Below are positions 7,401-13,121 of a DNA stretch of 41,671 bases, in pieces. A model generated the notes under the pieces. It was not told the origin of the DNA. It made no database searches and worked only from the letters and a program-made list of their open reading frames with translations. The stretch comes from a virus: positions 1-41,671 of the IMG/VR virus record IMGVR_UViG_3300023210_000074; one strand, given 5' to 3'. A program made the translations under genes and the position numbers. The first letter of the stretch is position 1, and every line of letters starts with the position of its first letter.

Positions 7401-7689
7401 CGTTGAGGTAGCTCTTGATGTAGATTTCGTTAGGCCTTGGACCCAGAGGGGCCATGCCCATGACTGTCTCGAAGTCGCCATCGCCCCGCAGATGGTAGTA
7501 GTAGGACCACTCGTCACAGGCTCGACAGTGGACATGACCATCTTCGCAAGCGGTATGCACCAGGAACCCATCTCCGTGGGTCGGGCAGTTTTCACTGTGG
7601 TCGATGTCGTTGAGTTCGCAGCACTTACAGTGGCTTCCCCCATAGGGGTTGCCCATGATGCAGGTGTTGGCAGTGTCGGTGATAGCCAT
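4426..7689 (-). CDS. Single-subunit double-psi-beta-barrel RNA polymerase (QDE-1/RdRP-like, YonO-type)
   Basis: A 1087-residue protein whose ATG at 7689 has a GGAGG SD. The N-terminus carries a Cys/His cluster resembling a zinc-binding module (about residues 20-58). Around residues 336-378 the pattern QIR...FVKGILVCDE...IWIDPLQIKG parallels the first barrel of eukaryotic RdRP/QDE-1 proteins. At 535-601, LAITRAPGLQPACLMEAE precedes MGDDDGDGVACSWD, which contains DxDGD (D590, D592, D594), the metal-binding signature of two-barrel RNA polymerases. The family includes fungal QDE-1, SP-beta YonO and crAss-like phage polymerases, the phage members being DNA-dependent. Inferred role: transcribing phage genes independently of host polymerase. 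It is flanked by conserved terminators and is its own unit. Confidence 0.82.
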   Translation of the reverse strand: MAITDTANTCIMGNPYGGSHCKCCELNDIDHSENCPTHGDGFLVHTACEDGHVHCRACDEWSYYYHLRGDGDFETVMGMAPLGPRPNEIYIKSYLNDNPSNNAKEAQMDNTTCWAAQYLASKLVTVETKISEYADLFVELMLGKSPEDELQEYDDLTTSLKSVARTRAKAEGWRSMPIVNIYKPAKGNTERLKAGYVVSNGPVGLITHYWGKKYDLPVIRFQNNLPLEEDGSQPDIPADFWSPVHKAGYILVKGKWAIKKEVVRVLSDIFPVAVDFRAYVSGLCGPMVHIDDYDCIIKTRENWMGEAAGSDGCGCIHPEHDIWEALGIPRHKRNVVQIRAFNLGREVFVKGILVCDERCVDKSGKPAIWIDPLQIKGTRKADAKKLHANGLTANIKLHLGIMQTWTKPRQQKLNFQALQFAENSPENQAFIKTRVEEAFEKLTMDELMEIVMKRDENLGMVCAICDKLGVDPKTVPQVSEQLMDELGRQLYHIQQGAGIMCEAPVVVMDNSLEPGEVVMAAMKINGKRRYRVGDRLAITRAPGLQPACLMEAEIVEAFSHMLIKGRTDYIVPSNTIFMNPMDMEHLLMGDDDGDGVACSWDPEMIRFYESRIPLLGKPEDVYLIEPKKNTDGHLDKIPTKSWDGVKLIAVDGQGPVGMATNACAMFLALDETMPMMAAMCLNQEFIDQLKRNPLFTNMDKAMIGANWRVVEEYERNGKTCCCWKYDSTAEDGSTKRSMVMGPESWYVDEYGGFIPGKFSWWVKRTAAELGYVVGTDDKGRPVGMSWKHTNTWQERSKRINPNGWVGTEYTGENQNLVHYCSWEAWGMFQDWKKDNMPEQLSVNLEVLLYAGLKEEPRMALPESTYQRGVNGEPGLYEKSGLRTYGENVGRIMRSALEPDQRNGDIEACRVELRNCLKNLTWEELLTIWSTEMSLSREYGSHKELSERHIKRAFRAVAWEGSPVLDKLGIIQVNAGCDYMTPERVKAVESMADMLLKETDEHGKPVFKDIHEVLSSLMYGPYGRIEGTSVSLPEPMKHYEETGVQFLECPDCKSLVSAIAVRRARAKPSKAMMNGAGRLCTAINKHTR

Positions 7690-7754
7690 GATTGCCTCCT
7701 AAGCATATGGCTTGTTGATGGTCGTCTCCATACAGAGTGTAGGGATTGGACCAT

Positions 7755-7790
7755 TAAAAAAGAAGGAGCCCGCCCCCGAAGGGGCGGGCT
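7755..7790 (-). terminator. Rho-independent terminator of the PcfJ-like gene (conserved element 2)
   Basis: A 10-bp stem with a TTCG loop, then CTTCTTTTTT and AATGG on the minus strand. It separates the PcfJ-like gene from the polymerase gene, leaving about 65 bases for a polymerase promoter. No sigma70 consensus is obvious there. Confidence 0.9.
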
Positions 7791-7804
7791 ATCATGAACA
7801 CGAG

Positions 7805-9124
7805 CTACTCAGGCAGCATGTTCACCAGCAGTGCAGCCAGTTGACGCATCTCTGCTGACACGGCCTTGTTGCAGGGTCCTTGGAGTTGATGGATCTTGCC
7901 TCTCGTGGCATGGAGGCTCGCCTTCTCACCATCTGCTCTCCTCAGATGCCAGAGGGTCTCCATCCTCCCATCGTACATGAGATTGTTGATGCAGTTGTTC
8001 CAGTAGCCACCGATGCAATGATGCATCTCTTGGCCTTCCTCCCAGCTCCGAAGTTCTGAGCCGATGAGCTCACATCCTTCAGGCCACTGCATCTGCTTCA
8101 TGGCTTCGATCTTGGCTTCATACTTGGTCCGAGCTTCTGCCAGTTTCTTGTTTCTGTTGTCTGCGATCTCTTTGTACCGCTGTTGTCGGATCTCTACGAC
8201 TCTGTTGTTCTCTTCAACCAGTCTGTCATGGATTGCCATGAGCTGAGTCCTGGTGAGTCGTTGCTGTGTCCACTCTGGCCTCTCACAGAGGCCCCGCCTG
8301 CGATGCATCCGGACAGTGTCTCTGTACTCCTGCAGCAGCCCCTTCCGCCCATAGTACTGGAGATGGGGGTGGCTCCCGACCAAGGCTGGATCACGCGAGA
8401 CCATCTGGATATAGAGAGTCAGGCTGTCTTGACTCATGGGCTCTCTGACCCGAAGGCCAATCGCAGCATTCCTTCCATGTGCGCTCATCTTCAACAAGTT
8501 GTTCCTGATCTGGGCAGGAGTGCCAGGCTTGAGGCGGCGAAGGATGGCCTTGTCCTTCAGCCCCTTCACCATCAGCTTGGCGCAATGCTTGCGGCTCCTC
8601 CATCCGCTATTCAAGACGAGTCTGAGGGTATTGCCAGTGTTTGTAATCCACTGATATGCTGGGTGCCTACCGTTGGCCAGCAGCCAGTCGAGTCCAGCCC
8701 GACCCTGGAAGTTGAGAACGACAATCGCAGACTTGGAGATAATTGTGAACCCTTTCTCCTTCAGCTCCTCCAGGAGCTTCTTGGTCTTGCTGTTCTCCAA
8801 CGCCTGCTGGTAGAGCCAGGCGTAGTGCCTGTAGAGGGCTGCGTTGGGGTCTCGCATCACGGCGCCCCAGGACTTGAACCCGAGGGTCTTGGTGACGATA
8901 TGGATGGGGTTCGTGACCTCAGACTCGTCTTGGCGCAGTTCCTGTGCACCGAGGTAGTCGAACATGTCCAAAGGATTCCAGTGCATCTTGTTCTGCATGA
9001 AGTGCCAGCGTCCCTGGTAGTCTCCGTCGAAGATGATCCAGGTCTTCCTGGTCTTGCAGTTGCTGTGGAAGCAGAAGCCTCCACCGTTGGTGCAGATGTC
9101 AGAGAGGGTGCGAGTGAATGACAT
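7805..9124 (-). CDS. PcfJ-like domain protein
   Basis: A 439-residue protein. I use the ATG at 9124, preceded by GTAGGAGG, and not the upstream in-frame codon at 9235, which would overlap a terminator. The C-terminal ~85 residues match the PcfJ-like pattern: a Leu-x-Ser-Glu-Leu then EEGQEMHHCIGGY, a second Cys, and further on ATRGKIHQLQGPCNKAV. A charged coiled-coil-like segment precedes it (about 295-345), and the N-terminus has a Cys/His group (CTNGGGFCFHSNCK). PcfJ-type proteins occur on conjugative plasmids and phages, and their biochemical role is unsettled. Placement next to the polymerase suggests a nucleic-acid or transcription role, which is inference. Confidence 0.72.
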   Translation of the reverse strand: MSFTRTLSDICTNGGGFCFHSNCKTRKTWIIFDGDYQGRWHFMQNKMHWNPLDMFDYLGAQELRQDESEVTNPIHIVTKTLGFKSWGAVMRDPNAALYRHYAWLYQQALENSKTKKLLEELKEKGFTIISKSAIVVLNFQGRAGLDWLLANGRHPAYQWITNTGNTLRLVLNSGWRSRKHCAKLMVKGLKDKAILRRLKPGTPAQIRNNLLKMSAHGRNAAIGLRVREPMSQDSLTLYIQMVSRDPALVGSHPHLQYYGRKGLLQEYRDTVRMHRRRGLCERPEWTQQRLTRTQLMAIHDRLVEENNRVVEIRQQRYKEIADNRNKKLAEARTKYEAKIEAMKQMQWPEGCELIGSELRSWEEGQEMHHCIGGYWNNCINNLMYDGRMETLWHLRRADGEKASLHATRGKIHQLQGPCNKAVSAEMRQLAALLVNMLPE

Positions 9125-9165
9125 GATAGTACCTCCTACATGTCTTGTGTATGGCAGTATTGCCA

Positions 9166-9197
9166 CTAAAAAAGAAGGCGGGGCCCCGAAGGGCCCC
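9166..9197 (-). terminator. Rho-independent terminator (conserved element 3)
   Basis: A 7-bp stem with a TTCG loop, then CTTCTTTTTT and AGTGG on the minus strand. It follows the 58-residue zinc-ribbon gene by about 7 bases and precedes the PcfJ-like gene. Confidence 0.88.
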
Positions 9198-9203
9198 TCA
9201 GTC

Positions 9204-9380
9204 TCAGTCGCTTCTCTTGGCATGGTATGTCTCATGCCTTCTCATGTCTGTCAGGTATGGCTTCAGCAGTGCCTTCATGGAGCGCTGCTTCCACCTTGTC
9301 CCACAGACTTCACACTCGTAGTACAGCCACTTCCTGCCAGTCTTCACCAGCTTGAAGTGACCACTACACCCGCAGGTCAT
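9204..9380 (-). CDS. 58-residue zinc-ribbon-like protein
   Basis: A short ORF from ATG at 9380 to TGA at 9204-9206. The ATG overlaps the stop of the upstream 114-residue gene (ATGA), implying translational coupling. Cysteines at residues 3, 5, 23 and 26 (CGC, then CEVC) are arranged like a zinc ribbon, followed by a strongly basic C-terminal half (WKQRSMKALLKPYL, then RRHE). It probably binds zinc and possibly nucleic acid. A transcription-factor-like role beside a phage polymerase is possible but unproven. Confidence 0.68.
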   Translation of the reverse strand: MTCGCSGHFKLVKTGRKWLYYECEVCGTRWKQRSMKALLKPYLTDMRRHETYHAKRSD

Positions 9381-9721
9381 GACTGCCAGACTTCTAGGAT
9401 CTCATCGATCTCTTCCTGACTGAGGCCTTGCTCTTCGCAGTAGATCTGAACCAAATCGGTAGCCAGTCTGAAGTCGAGGAAGAAGTAGTCATCTGACATG
9501 TGCGCATATTGCTCAACCTCGTAGGTTTCGCAATAGGTTCCGTCAGGCCACACGAACAGTCCGTCGTTTGTAGGCTCCGGCGTGTAGGCTTCTTTGACGA
9601 AGATCTCCTTGGCCCTCTCGTACCACTTGTGACACAGGTGACTGAACCACGTGCCGAGGCTGACACCGAGGAGGGCACCGAAGATGCCGAGGATGATCGC
9701 GATGATGATGGGAAGGTCCAT
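9377..9721 (-). CDS. 114-residue N-terminally membrane-anchored acidic protein
   Basis: The ATG at 9721 follows AAGGAGAAA. Residues about 3-25 are a hydrophobic glycine-containing segment (LPIIIAIILGIFGALLGVSL). The rest is polar and acidic, with many aromatic residues (Tyr, Phe, Trp) and a helical C-terminus (LSQEEIDEILEVW). It is likely a single-pass inner-membrane protein with its soluble domain on one side. It is coupled to the zinc-ribbon gene through ATGA, so the two form one unit bounded by conserved terminators. No family is recognised. Confidence 0.68.
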   Translation of the reverse strand: MDLPIIIAIILGIFGALLGVSLGTWFSHLCHKWYERAKEIFVKEAYTPEPTNDGLFVWPDGTYCETYEVEQYAHMSDDYFFLDFRLATDLVQIYCEEQGLSQEEIDEILEVWQS

Positions 9722-9755
9722 CTTGTTTCTCCTTGTATGGACGGAAGTGTCCGCT

Positions 9756-9788
9756 AAAAAAGAAGAAGCGGGCCCCGAAGGGCCCGCT
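9756..9788 (-). terminator. Rho-independent terminator (conserved element 4)
   Basis: A 9-bp stem with a TTCG loop, then TCTTCTTTTTT and AGCGG on the minus strand. It ends the 218-residue gene and stands directly before the 114/58-residue pair. Confidence 0.9.
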
Positions 9789-9803
9789 CAACTCTCTGTC
9801 GCT

Positions 9804-10460
9804 CTACGCAGCCAGACGTGCCTTCCGCCTGATCTGGACCACGGTCTTACCATGATGCCAGTTGTCGCTGCCGAAGATCGAGGCCCTCAGTCCGAAGTCC
9901 TCCACCATCTGCATCACGACTTGCTTGTCACTCTGCTGCAGGAGCTGGCTGACGAAGCACCTGACAGGATCTGCCTTGATCTGGTTCTTCAGAGTCCGGG
10001 CGAGATCCATGGCCTTCTCGTACTTGCCATACTTGTCCTGCTGCGCAGCACAGTTGACGTTCTCATCCAGCTCGTGGTGCTGGCCAGTGAACAGGACGGA
10101 CTTCTTGACCCAGTTGCCAGTTCCCATGGCCTGGTCGAGTTCTTCCTGACTGACGTTGTCGTACCAGAAGCTGTCATCCATGGCGTGGTCTGGAACTTCT
10201 TCCATGCTGTACACGTACAGTGGCTGGTCGTAGTCTTCCATGCCCTCCAGGTCCATGTCCATAACGAGGCCCAGCATGTCTTCCGAGATGCTCTCACTCG
10301 TGGTGCTGACGTTGGGCTCGAAGTGGAAGCGTACTTGCCGTGGCTGGACGCAGTTGGTGAGGAAGCCCACCAGGAAGGGCATGCTGATCATGCTGATGAT
10401 GGCGAAGTAGATGGCGAAGACGCCACCGTTGAAGGTATTGGCGAGGGTGATGTAGTCCAT
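9804..10460 (-). CDS. 218-residue membrane-anchored acidic protein
   Basis: The ATG at 10460 has an AGGAGG SD. A hydrophobic segment at about residues 13-36 (VFAIYFAIISMISMPFLVGFL) is followed by a long soluble domain. That domain has an acidic first half (Met/Asp/Glu-rich, LEGMEDYDQPLY) and a basic C-terminus (HHGKTVVQIRRKARLAA). It is probably anchored in the host inner membrane. No homologous family is recognised. It lies immediately downstream of the hairpin-dense region at 10500-11177 with no terminator between, so it may share that transcript. Confidence 0.7.
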   Translation of the reverse strand: MDYITLANTFNGGVFAIYFAIISMISMPFLVGFLTNCVQPRQVRFHFEPNVSTTSESISEDMLGLVMDMDLEGMEDYDQPLYVYSMEEVPDHAMDDSFWYDNVSQEELDQAMGTGNWVKKSVLFTGQHHELDENVNCAAQQDKYGKYEKAMDLARTLKNQIKADPVRCFVSQLLQQSDKQVVMQMVEDFGLRASIFGSDNWHHGKTVVQIRRKARLAA

Positions 10461-10499
10461 GATTCCTCCTGTGGATTTGGACTGTTGGTGTCGTAGCTG

Positions 10500-11177
10500 T
10501 CTCTCTGCTGTGGGTGCTGCACCTATCCCAGCTTGGTCTCTCCTGCGGTTTGATCCACTGGATAACCGGGTGCTTCTGTAGTATGAAAGAGCGGTATGTT
10601 TAGGCTCGTCCTCACGAGTGCTCTATATAGCCGCTATGCCATAGAGCCGAACGCTCCCCATGGAGCAACCCTTCGATTCCGGGCCAGAACCCTGGTAGCC
10701 CCAGGTGGCAGCTCCTGTCCTGTGGAGCCAAGGTCTAAGTGTTGGTTACTACCCGTTCACACACGGGGTCACATGGAGTGATGGTGTCTACTGTTCTCCT
10801 ACTCGCTCTCACTCAGAGCCAGCCTGTATTGCTACTCTTGGACACAGACGTCCTCACTTGGGTCTTGCCAAGACAACGTACCTACTACACGGCCCTTTTC
10901 TGATAGCAAGCCATCAGGCCCTTACTGCAGGCGGGCCTACAGACCATGGTTGGGTACAGCACTACCTCTCTACCTATCCCTGGTAGACTCAGGGGATAGA
11001 GTGTATTGGCCTTACCATCAGCCAATACATGGGGGTTGGACCCACGATAGTCCCTGCACATACGAGTATATGCAGAGGTATGCTCACCACTATGGGCTTG
11101 CATACGCATACAGGTCAGTTTCGTGTCATGACCAGGACTGCGAGGGCTTTCGCTGTGTCATACCATGTGGTATGTGT
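10500..11177 (-). ncRNA. Candidate large structured non-coding RNA (about 680 nt)
   Basis: No gene with an SD is found in this stretch. It holds at least sixteen local hairpins with stems of 5-9 bp. Examples are 11159-11174, 11054-11075 (9 positions), 11002-11029 (9 bp perfect), 10974-10999, 10925-10942, 10862-10874, 10752-10767, 10711-10728, 10653-10666, 10620-10647 (7 bp), 10605-10618 and 10546-10568. The stems at 11054-11075 and 10925-10942 each contain one imperfect pair that is G-U on the minus strand but C-A on the plus strand, which favours a leftward RNA. Length, density and phage setting recall the GOLLD and ROOL large RNAs. I cannot confirm membership. Confidence 0.6.
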
Positions 11178-11184
11178 TGCCACT

Positions 11185-11220
11185 AAATAAAAAGGAGAAC
11201 CCCTCCGAAGAGGGGTTCTC
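11185..11220 (-). terminator. Rho-independent terminator of the 40-residue gene (conserved element 5)
   Basis: An 11-bp stem with a TTCG loop, then CTTTTTATTT and AGTGG on the minus strand. Its U-tract is slightly diverged from the other four copies. It marks the 5' boundary of the candidate structured RNA. Confidence 0.88.
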
Positions 11221-11227
11221 GGTAGTC

Positions 11228-11350
11228 TCAATGACTGTGATTGATGTGGACAGAGGAATGAGGCTTGGCAACCTTCTTGCCACTACGCTTGGCCTTCTTG
11301 CGAAGACGCTTGGCGATGGTCCACTGTCTGGTCTTCTGCTTGCGCTTCAT
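11228..11350 (-). CDS. 40-residue strongly basic peptide
   Basis: A short ORF from ATG at 11350 (AAAAGGAGAA SD) to TGA at 11228-11230. About 15 of 40 residues are Lys or Arg, concentrated in the first 29 (for example RLRKKAKRSGKK). The end is His/Ser-rich. It is reminiscent of small nucleic-acid-binding peptides. Its first position in the leftward arm, its own strong SD and its own terminator support a real, probably well expressed gene. RNA or DNA binding is inferred from charge only. Confidence 0.65.
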   Translation of the reverse strand: MKRKQKTRQWTIAKRLRKKAKRSGKKVAKPHSSVHINHSH

Positions 11351-11399
11351 GACTTCTCCTTTTGTGGGGGTGGGCACCGAACGGCAGGGTATCCACCAT

Positions 11400-11577
11400 T
11401 TCTACCCAATCAATACCAGGTCTACATCCTCTATTTTTCATTCTCGTCCAGTCTTCTCTTCCTTGTTTTCCATATACATATATACCTTTTCCATCTCCTC
11501 TCTCTTTTCTATCTTGTTTCTCTCCCCAAAAATATATTTTTCCTAAATCCGTCCCTATATGGGTTTTTTGCTATAAT
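11400..11577 (+). promoter_or_regulatory. Pyrimidine-rich divergent region ending in an extended -10 late promoter
   Basis: About 150 bases are almost pure C/T with A/T-rich patches. At its end TGC-TATAAT (TG 11569-11570, hexamer 11572-11577) forms an extended -10 element pointing rightward, with transcription expected near 11584. No good -35 is seen, as is usual for extended -10 promoters. Leftward promoters for the 40-residue gene should also lie here. Confidence 0.6.
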
Positions 11578-11597
11578 ACCCTTGCCCTTTTCCAAAA

Positions 11598-11879
11598 ATG
11601 TTTTTGCAATGGAGTTTTCTCTTGAATTCGGAAGAACTTTACTCGTTTTCTCTTGATTTCAACGAATTTGTAAAATCTTCTAGACAATTGGACGCATTCC
11701 ATTGGTATAGATACAAATATTTCGTTGACAACTCGAACTTTGACGACCCAAAGAAAGAATGTAGATACGTCATCAAGACGAAGCAACTCGGTGAAGATCA
11801 GAAGTCGCAGTTGAAGCAAGAGTTGAAAACATGCAAGGATCTACTGGAATCACTGTTGGAGAGGATAGAAGATGAGTAG
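11598..11879 (+). CDS. 93-residue hypothetical protein, first gene of the rightward module
   Basis: The ORF starts at ATG 11598, about 15 bases after the predicted transcription start, with no clear SD. The true start is therefore uncertain, and a near-leaderless mRNA or a downstream non-ATG codon are both possible. The C-terminal third is a charged helix (GEDQKSQLKQELKTCKDLLESLLERIEDE) suited to a coiled coil. It overlaps the next gene by 8 bases. No family is recognised. A small helical protein just before terminase-associated genes could be a packaging or regulatory factor. Confidence 0.55.
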   Translation: MFLQWSFLLNSEELYSFSLDFNEFVKSSRQLDAFHWYRYKYFVDNSNFDDPKKECRYVIKTKQLGEDQKSQLKQELKTCKDLLESLLERIEDE

Positions 11880-12666
11880 TCGAGAGATGATCCAGCGCGA
11901 GAAACTACAAACCCTCCAGAAGATGGAGAGCCAAGAAGAAGCAATCCAAGAGATTACCAAACTGGAGCCTGAGTATCAGGGCTACCTGGATAGACTGAGT
12001 TCGAAACAGCGCCGGCGAGCACAGTCTTCCATCACTGCCATGCGTACCGGCCTACACTCCATTGCACCCTTGGTATGTGGTGGACCTGGAAGGTGCTTGT
12101 TCTTTGACAGATGCCCGATCCCAGAGGTAGATCCCATCACTGGTGAAGTAGACAACGGTCCTATTGAACACTATCCCATTCATCGCGGCTGCATCATGGA
12201 AAAGATGTACATGTCACAGAAGGTGGTTGAATATGTTCAACACTTGGACGTGAACCCAAACAACCCCATCGAGATGGCTATTGCAAATGACCTGGCCATC
12301 ATTGACCTGTATAAGTACAGGGCTGTAGCCATCCTCTCTTCTGGAGACAAGGACGGACATGGTCAGGACTTCATGCGAATGGACATAGTCGGATTCAACG
12401 AAGAGACTGGTGATGCGGCCTACACCACGAACACCCATCCAGCTCTGGAAGTAATAGAGCAGCTGGAGAAGAGGAGAGAACGCTTGATTGACAAGCTGAT
12501 GGAGACTAGAAAGGCCAAGACGGATCTGGCGATAAAACTGGGACAGGGTACGGAGAGCAACGTCCTGTTGGAAGAGATCAAGAAGTTGAGGGATGCGATC
12601 GAGGGCGGCGCGAACGTAGTGGATGCAGAATACGAGGACATCGAACTATTGGATGGAGCTATCTAA
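11872..12666 (+). CDS. Cys-cluster protein, candidate small-terminase-like packaging protein
   Basis: 264 residues. A helical N-terminus is followed by cysteines at 69, 75, 81 and 107 in the pattern C-x5-C-x5-CPIP...HRGC-x2-E. That resembles Cys-rich modules I recall from small-terminase-like proteins of other phages. The C-terminal ~70 residues form a predicted coiled coil (EQLEKRRERLIDKLMETRKAKTDL). Four conserved-looking Cys suggest a zinc or Fe-S site. Its place ahead of TerL, with overlapping starts on both sides, supports a packaging role. The assignment is tentative: it has no recognisable HTH and TerL lies 5 kb away. Confidence 0.5.
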   Translation: MSSREMIQREKLQTLQKMESQEEAIQEITKLEPEYQGYLDRLSSKQRRRAQSSITAMRTGLHSIAPLVCGGPGRCLFFDRCPIPEVDPITGEVDNGPIEHYPIHRGCIMEKMYMSQKVVEYVQHLDVNPNNPIEMAIANDLAIIDLYKYRAVAILSSGDKDGHGQDFMRMDIVGFNEETGDAAYTTNTHPALEVIEQLEKRRERLIDKLMETRKAKTDLAIKLGQGTESNVLLEEIKKLRDAIEGGANVVDAEYEDIELLDGAI

Positions 12667-13097
12667 TGATCACGCCTGAAGAAGTATATGAGTTGATGGG
12701 ATATGAAGACCCTGATGCATGGATATACAAGAAGGTCGAAGAAAACTGGGAAGAGATGAAGAAGACATATGTCGATGATGGTAGGGAATATCTGTCCTGT
12801 CTTTCGGCCAGGTGCCTTCTCGAAGAGCTCGCGAGTGGCAGCGGTAGAACCACCCAGATGATAGTGCATGGGCTGTGCGAGGCCTTCAAGGAAGAATACG
12901 TCGTAATCATTGGAGACCCAGATCATGTCCATCATATCCAGAGCCGAGTCAGAAAGATTGCTTGGAAGATAGCCGAATCCACGGGTCGTTATCTTTTCGT
13001 CTGTGTTGCTTCTGATGAATCCAGCCTTCCAGGGACGCCCAGCCTTCTTCTCAAAGACCACGCGCTGGAATACCAGGAGCTGTACGGTACAGAATAG
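12666..13097 (+). CDS. 143-residue protein with P-loop-like motif
   Basis: The ATG overlaps the previous TAA (TAATG). Residues about 58-64 read GSGRTTQ, like a Walker A loop in which Lys is replaced by Arg. Before it lie the helices CLSARCLLEEL, and after it a helix and the strand YVVIIGD. This is the GRTT-type arrangement I recall from some small phage ATPase-like proteins. At 143 residues it is too short for a full helicase or terminase and has no obvious Walker B. It could be a degenerate nucleotide-binding protein. Function unknown. Confidence 0.55.
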   Translation: MITPEEVYELMGYEDPDAWIYKKVEENWEEMKKTYVDDGREYLSCLSARCLLEELASGSGRTTQMIVHGLCEAFKEEYVVIIGDPDHVHHIQSRVRKIAWKIAESTGRYLFVCVASDESSLPGTPSLLLKDHALEYQELYGTE

Positions 13098-13121
13098 ACC
13101 AGTCTTCCCTCCCGGTGAATC

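Noticed and set aside
6442-7797. Rightward ORF of 451 codons
   Set aside because: Antisense shadow of the polymerase gene. It runs across a leftward terminator and the polymerase start region, with no SD or domain.
8183-9121. Rightward ORF of 312 codons
   Set aside because: Antisense to the PcfJ-like gene, whose domain motifs and SD are convincing.
10640-10710. Possible rightward tRNA because of a TTCGATTCC string
   Set aside because: The bases around it cannot form a T-stem with a 7-base loop, and no acceptor or anticodon arm pairs with it.
10500-11177. CRISPR array or tandem repeat
   Set aside because: The stems are all different in sequence and spacing; there is no repeated unit.
10596-11186. 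Several 60-93 codon ORFs on both strands in the hairpin-dense region
   Set aside because: None has an SD, they overlap one another, and the inverted repeats explain the sequence better.
11165-11656. Rightward ORF of 163 codons
   Set aside because: It starts inside the leftward 40-residue gene's terminator and runs through the pyrimidine tract; Phe/Leu/Ser-rich translation is the expected artefact.
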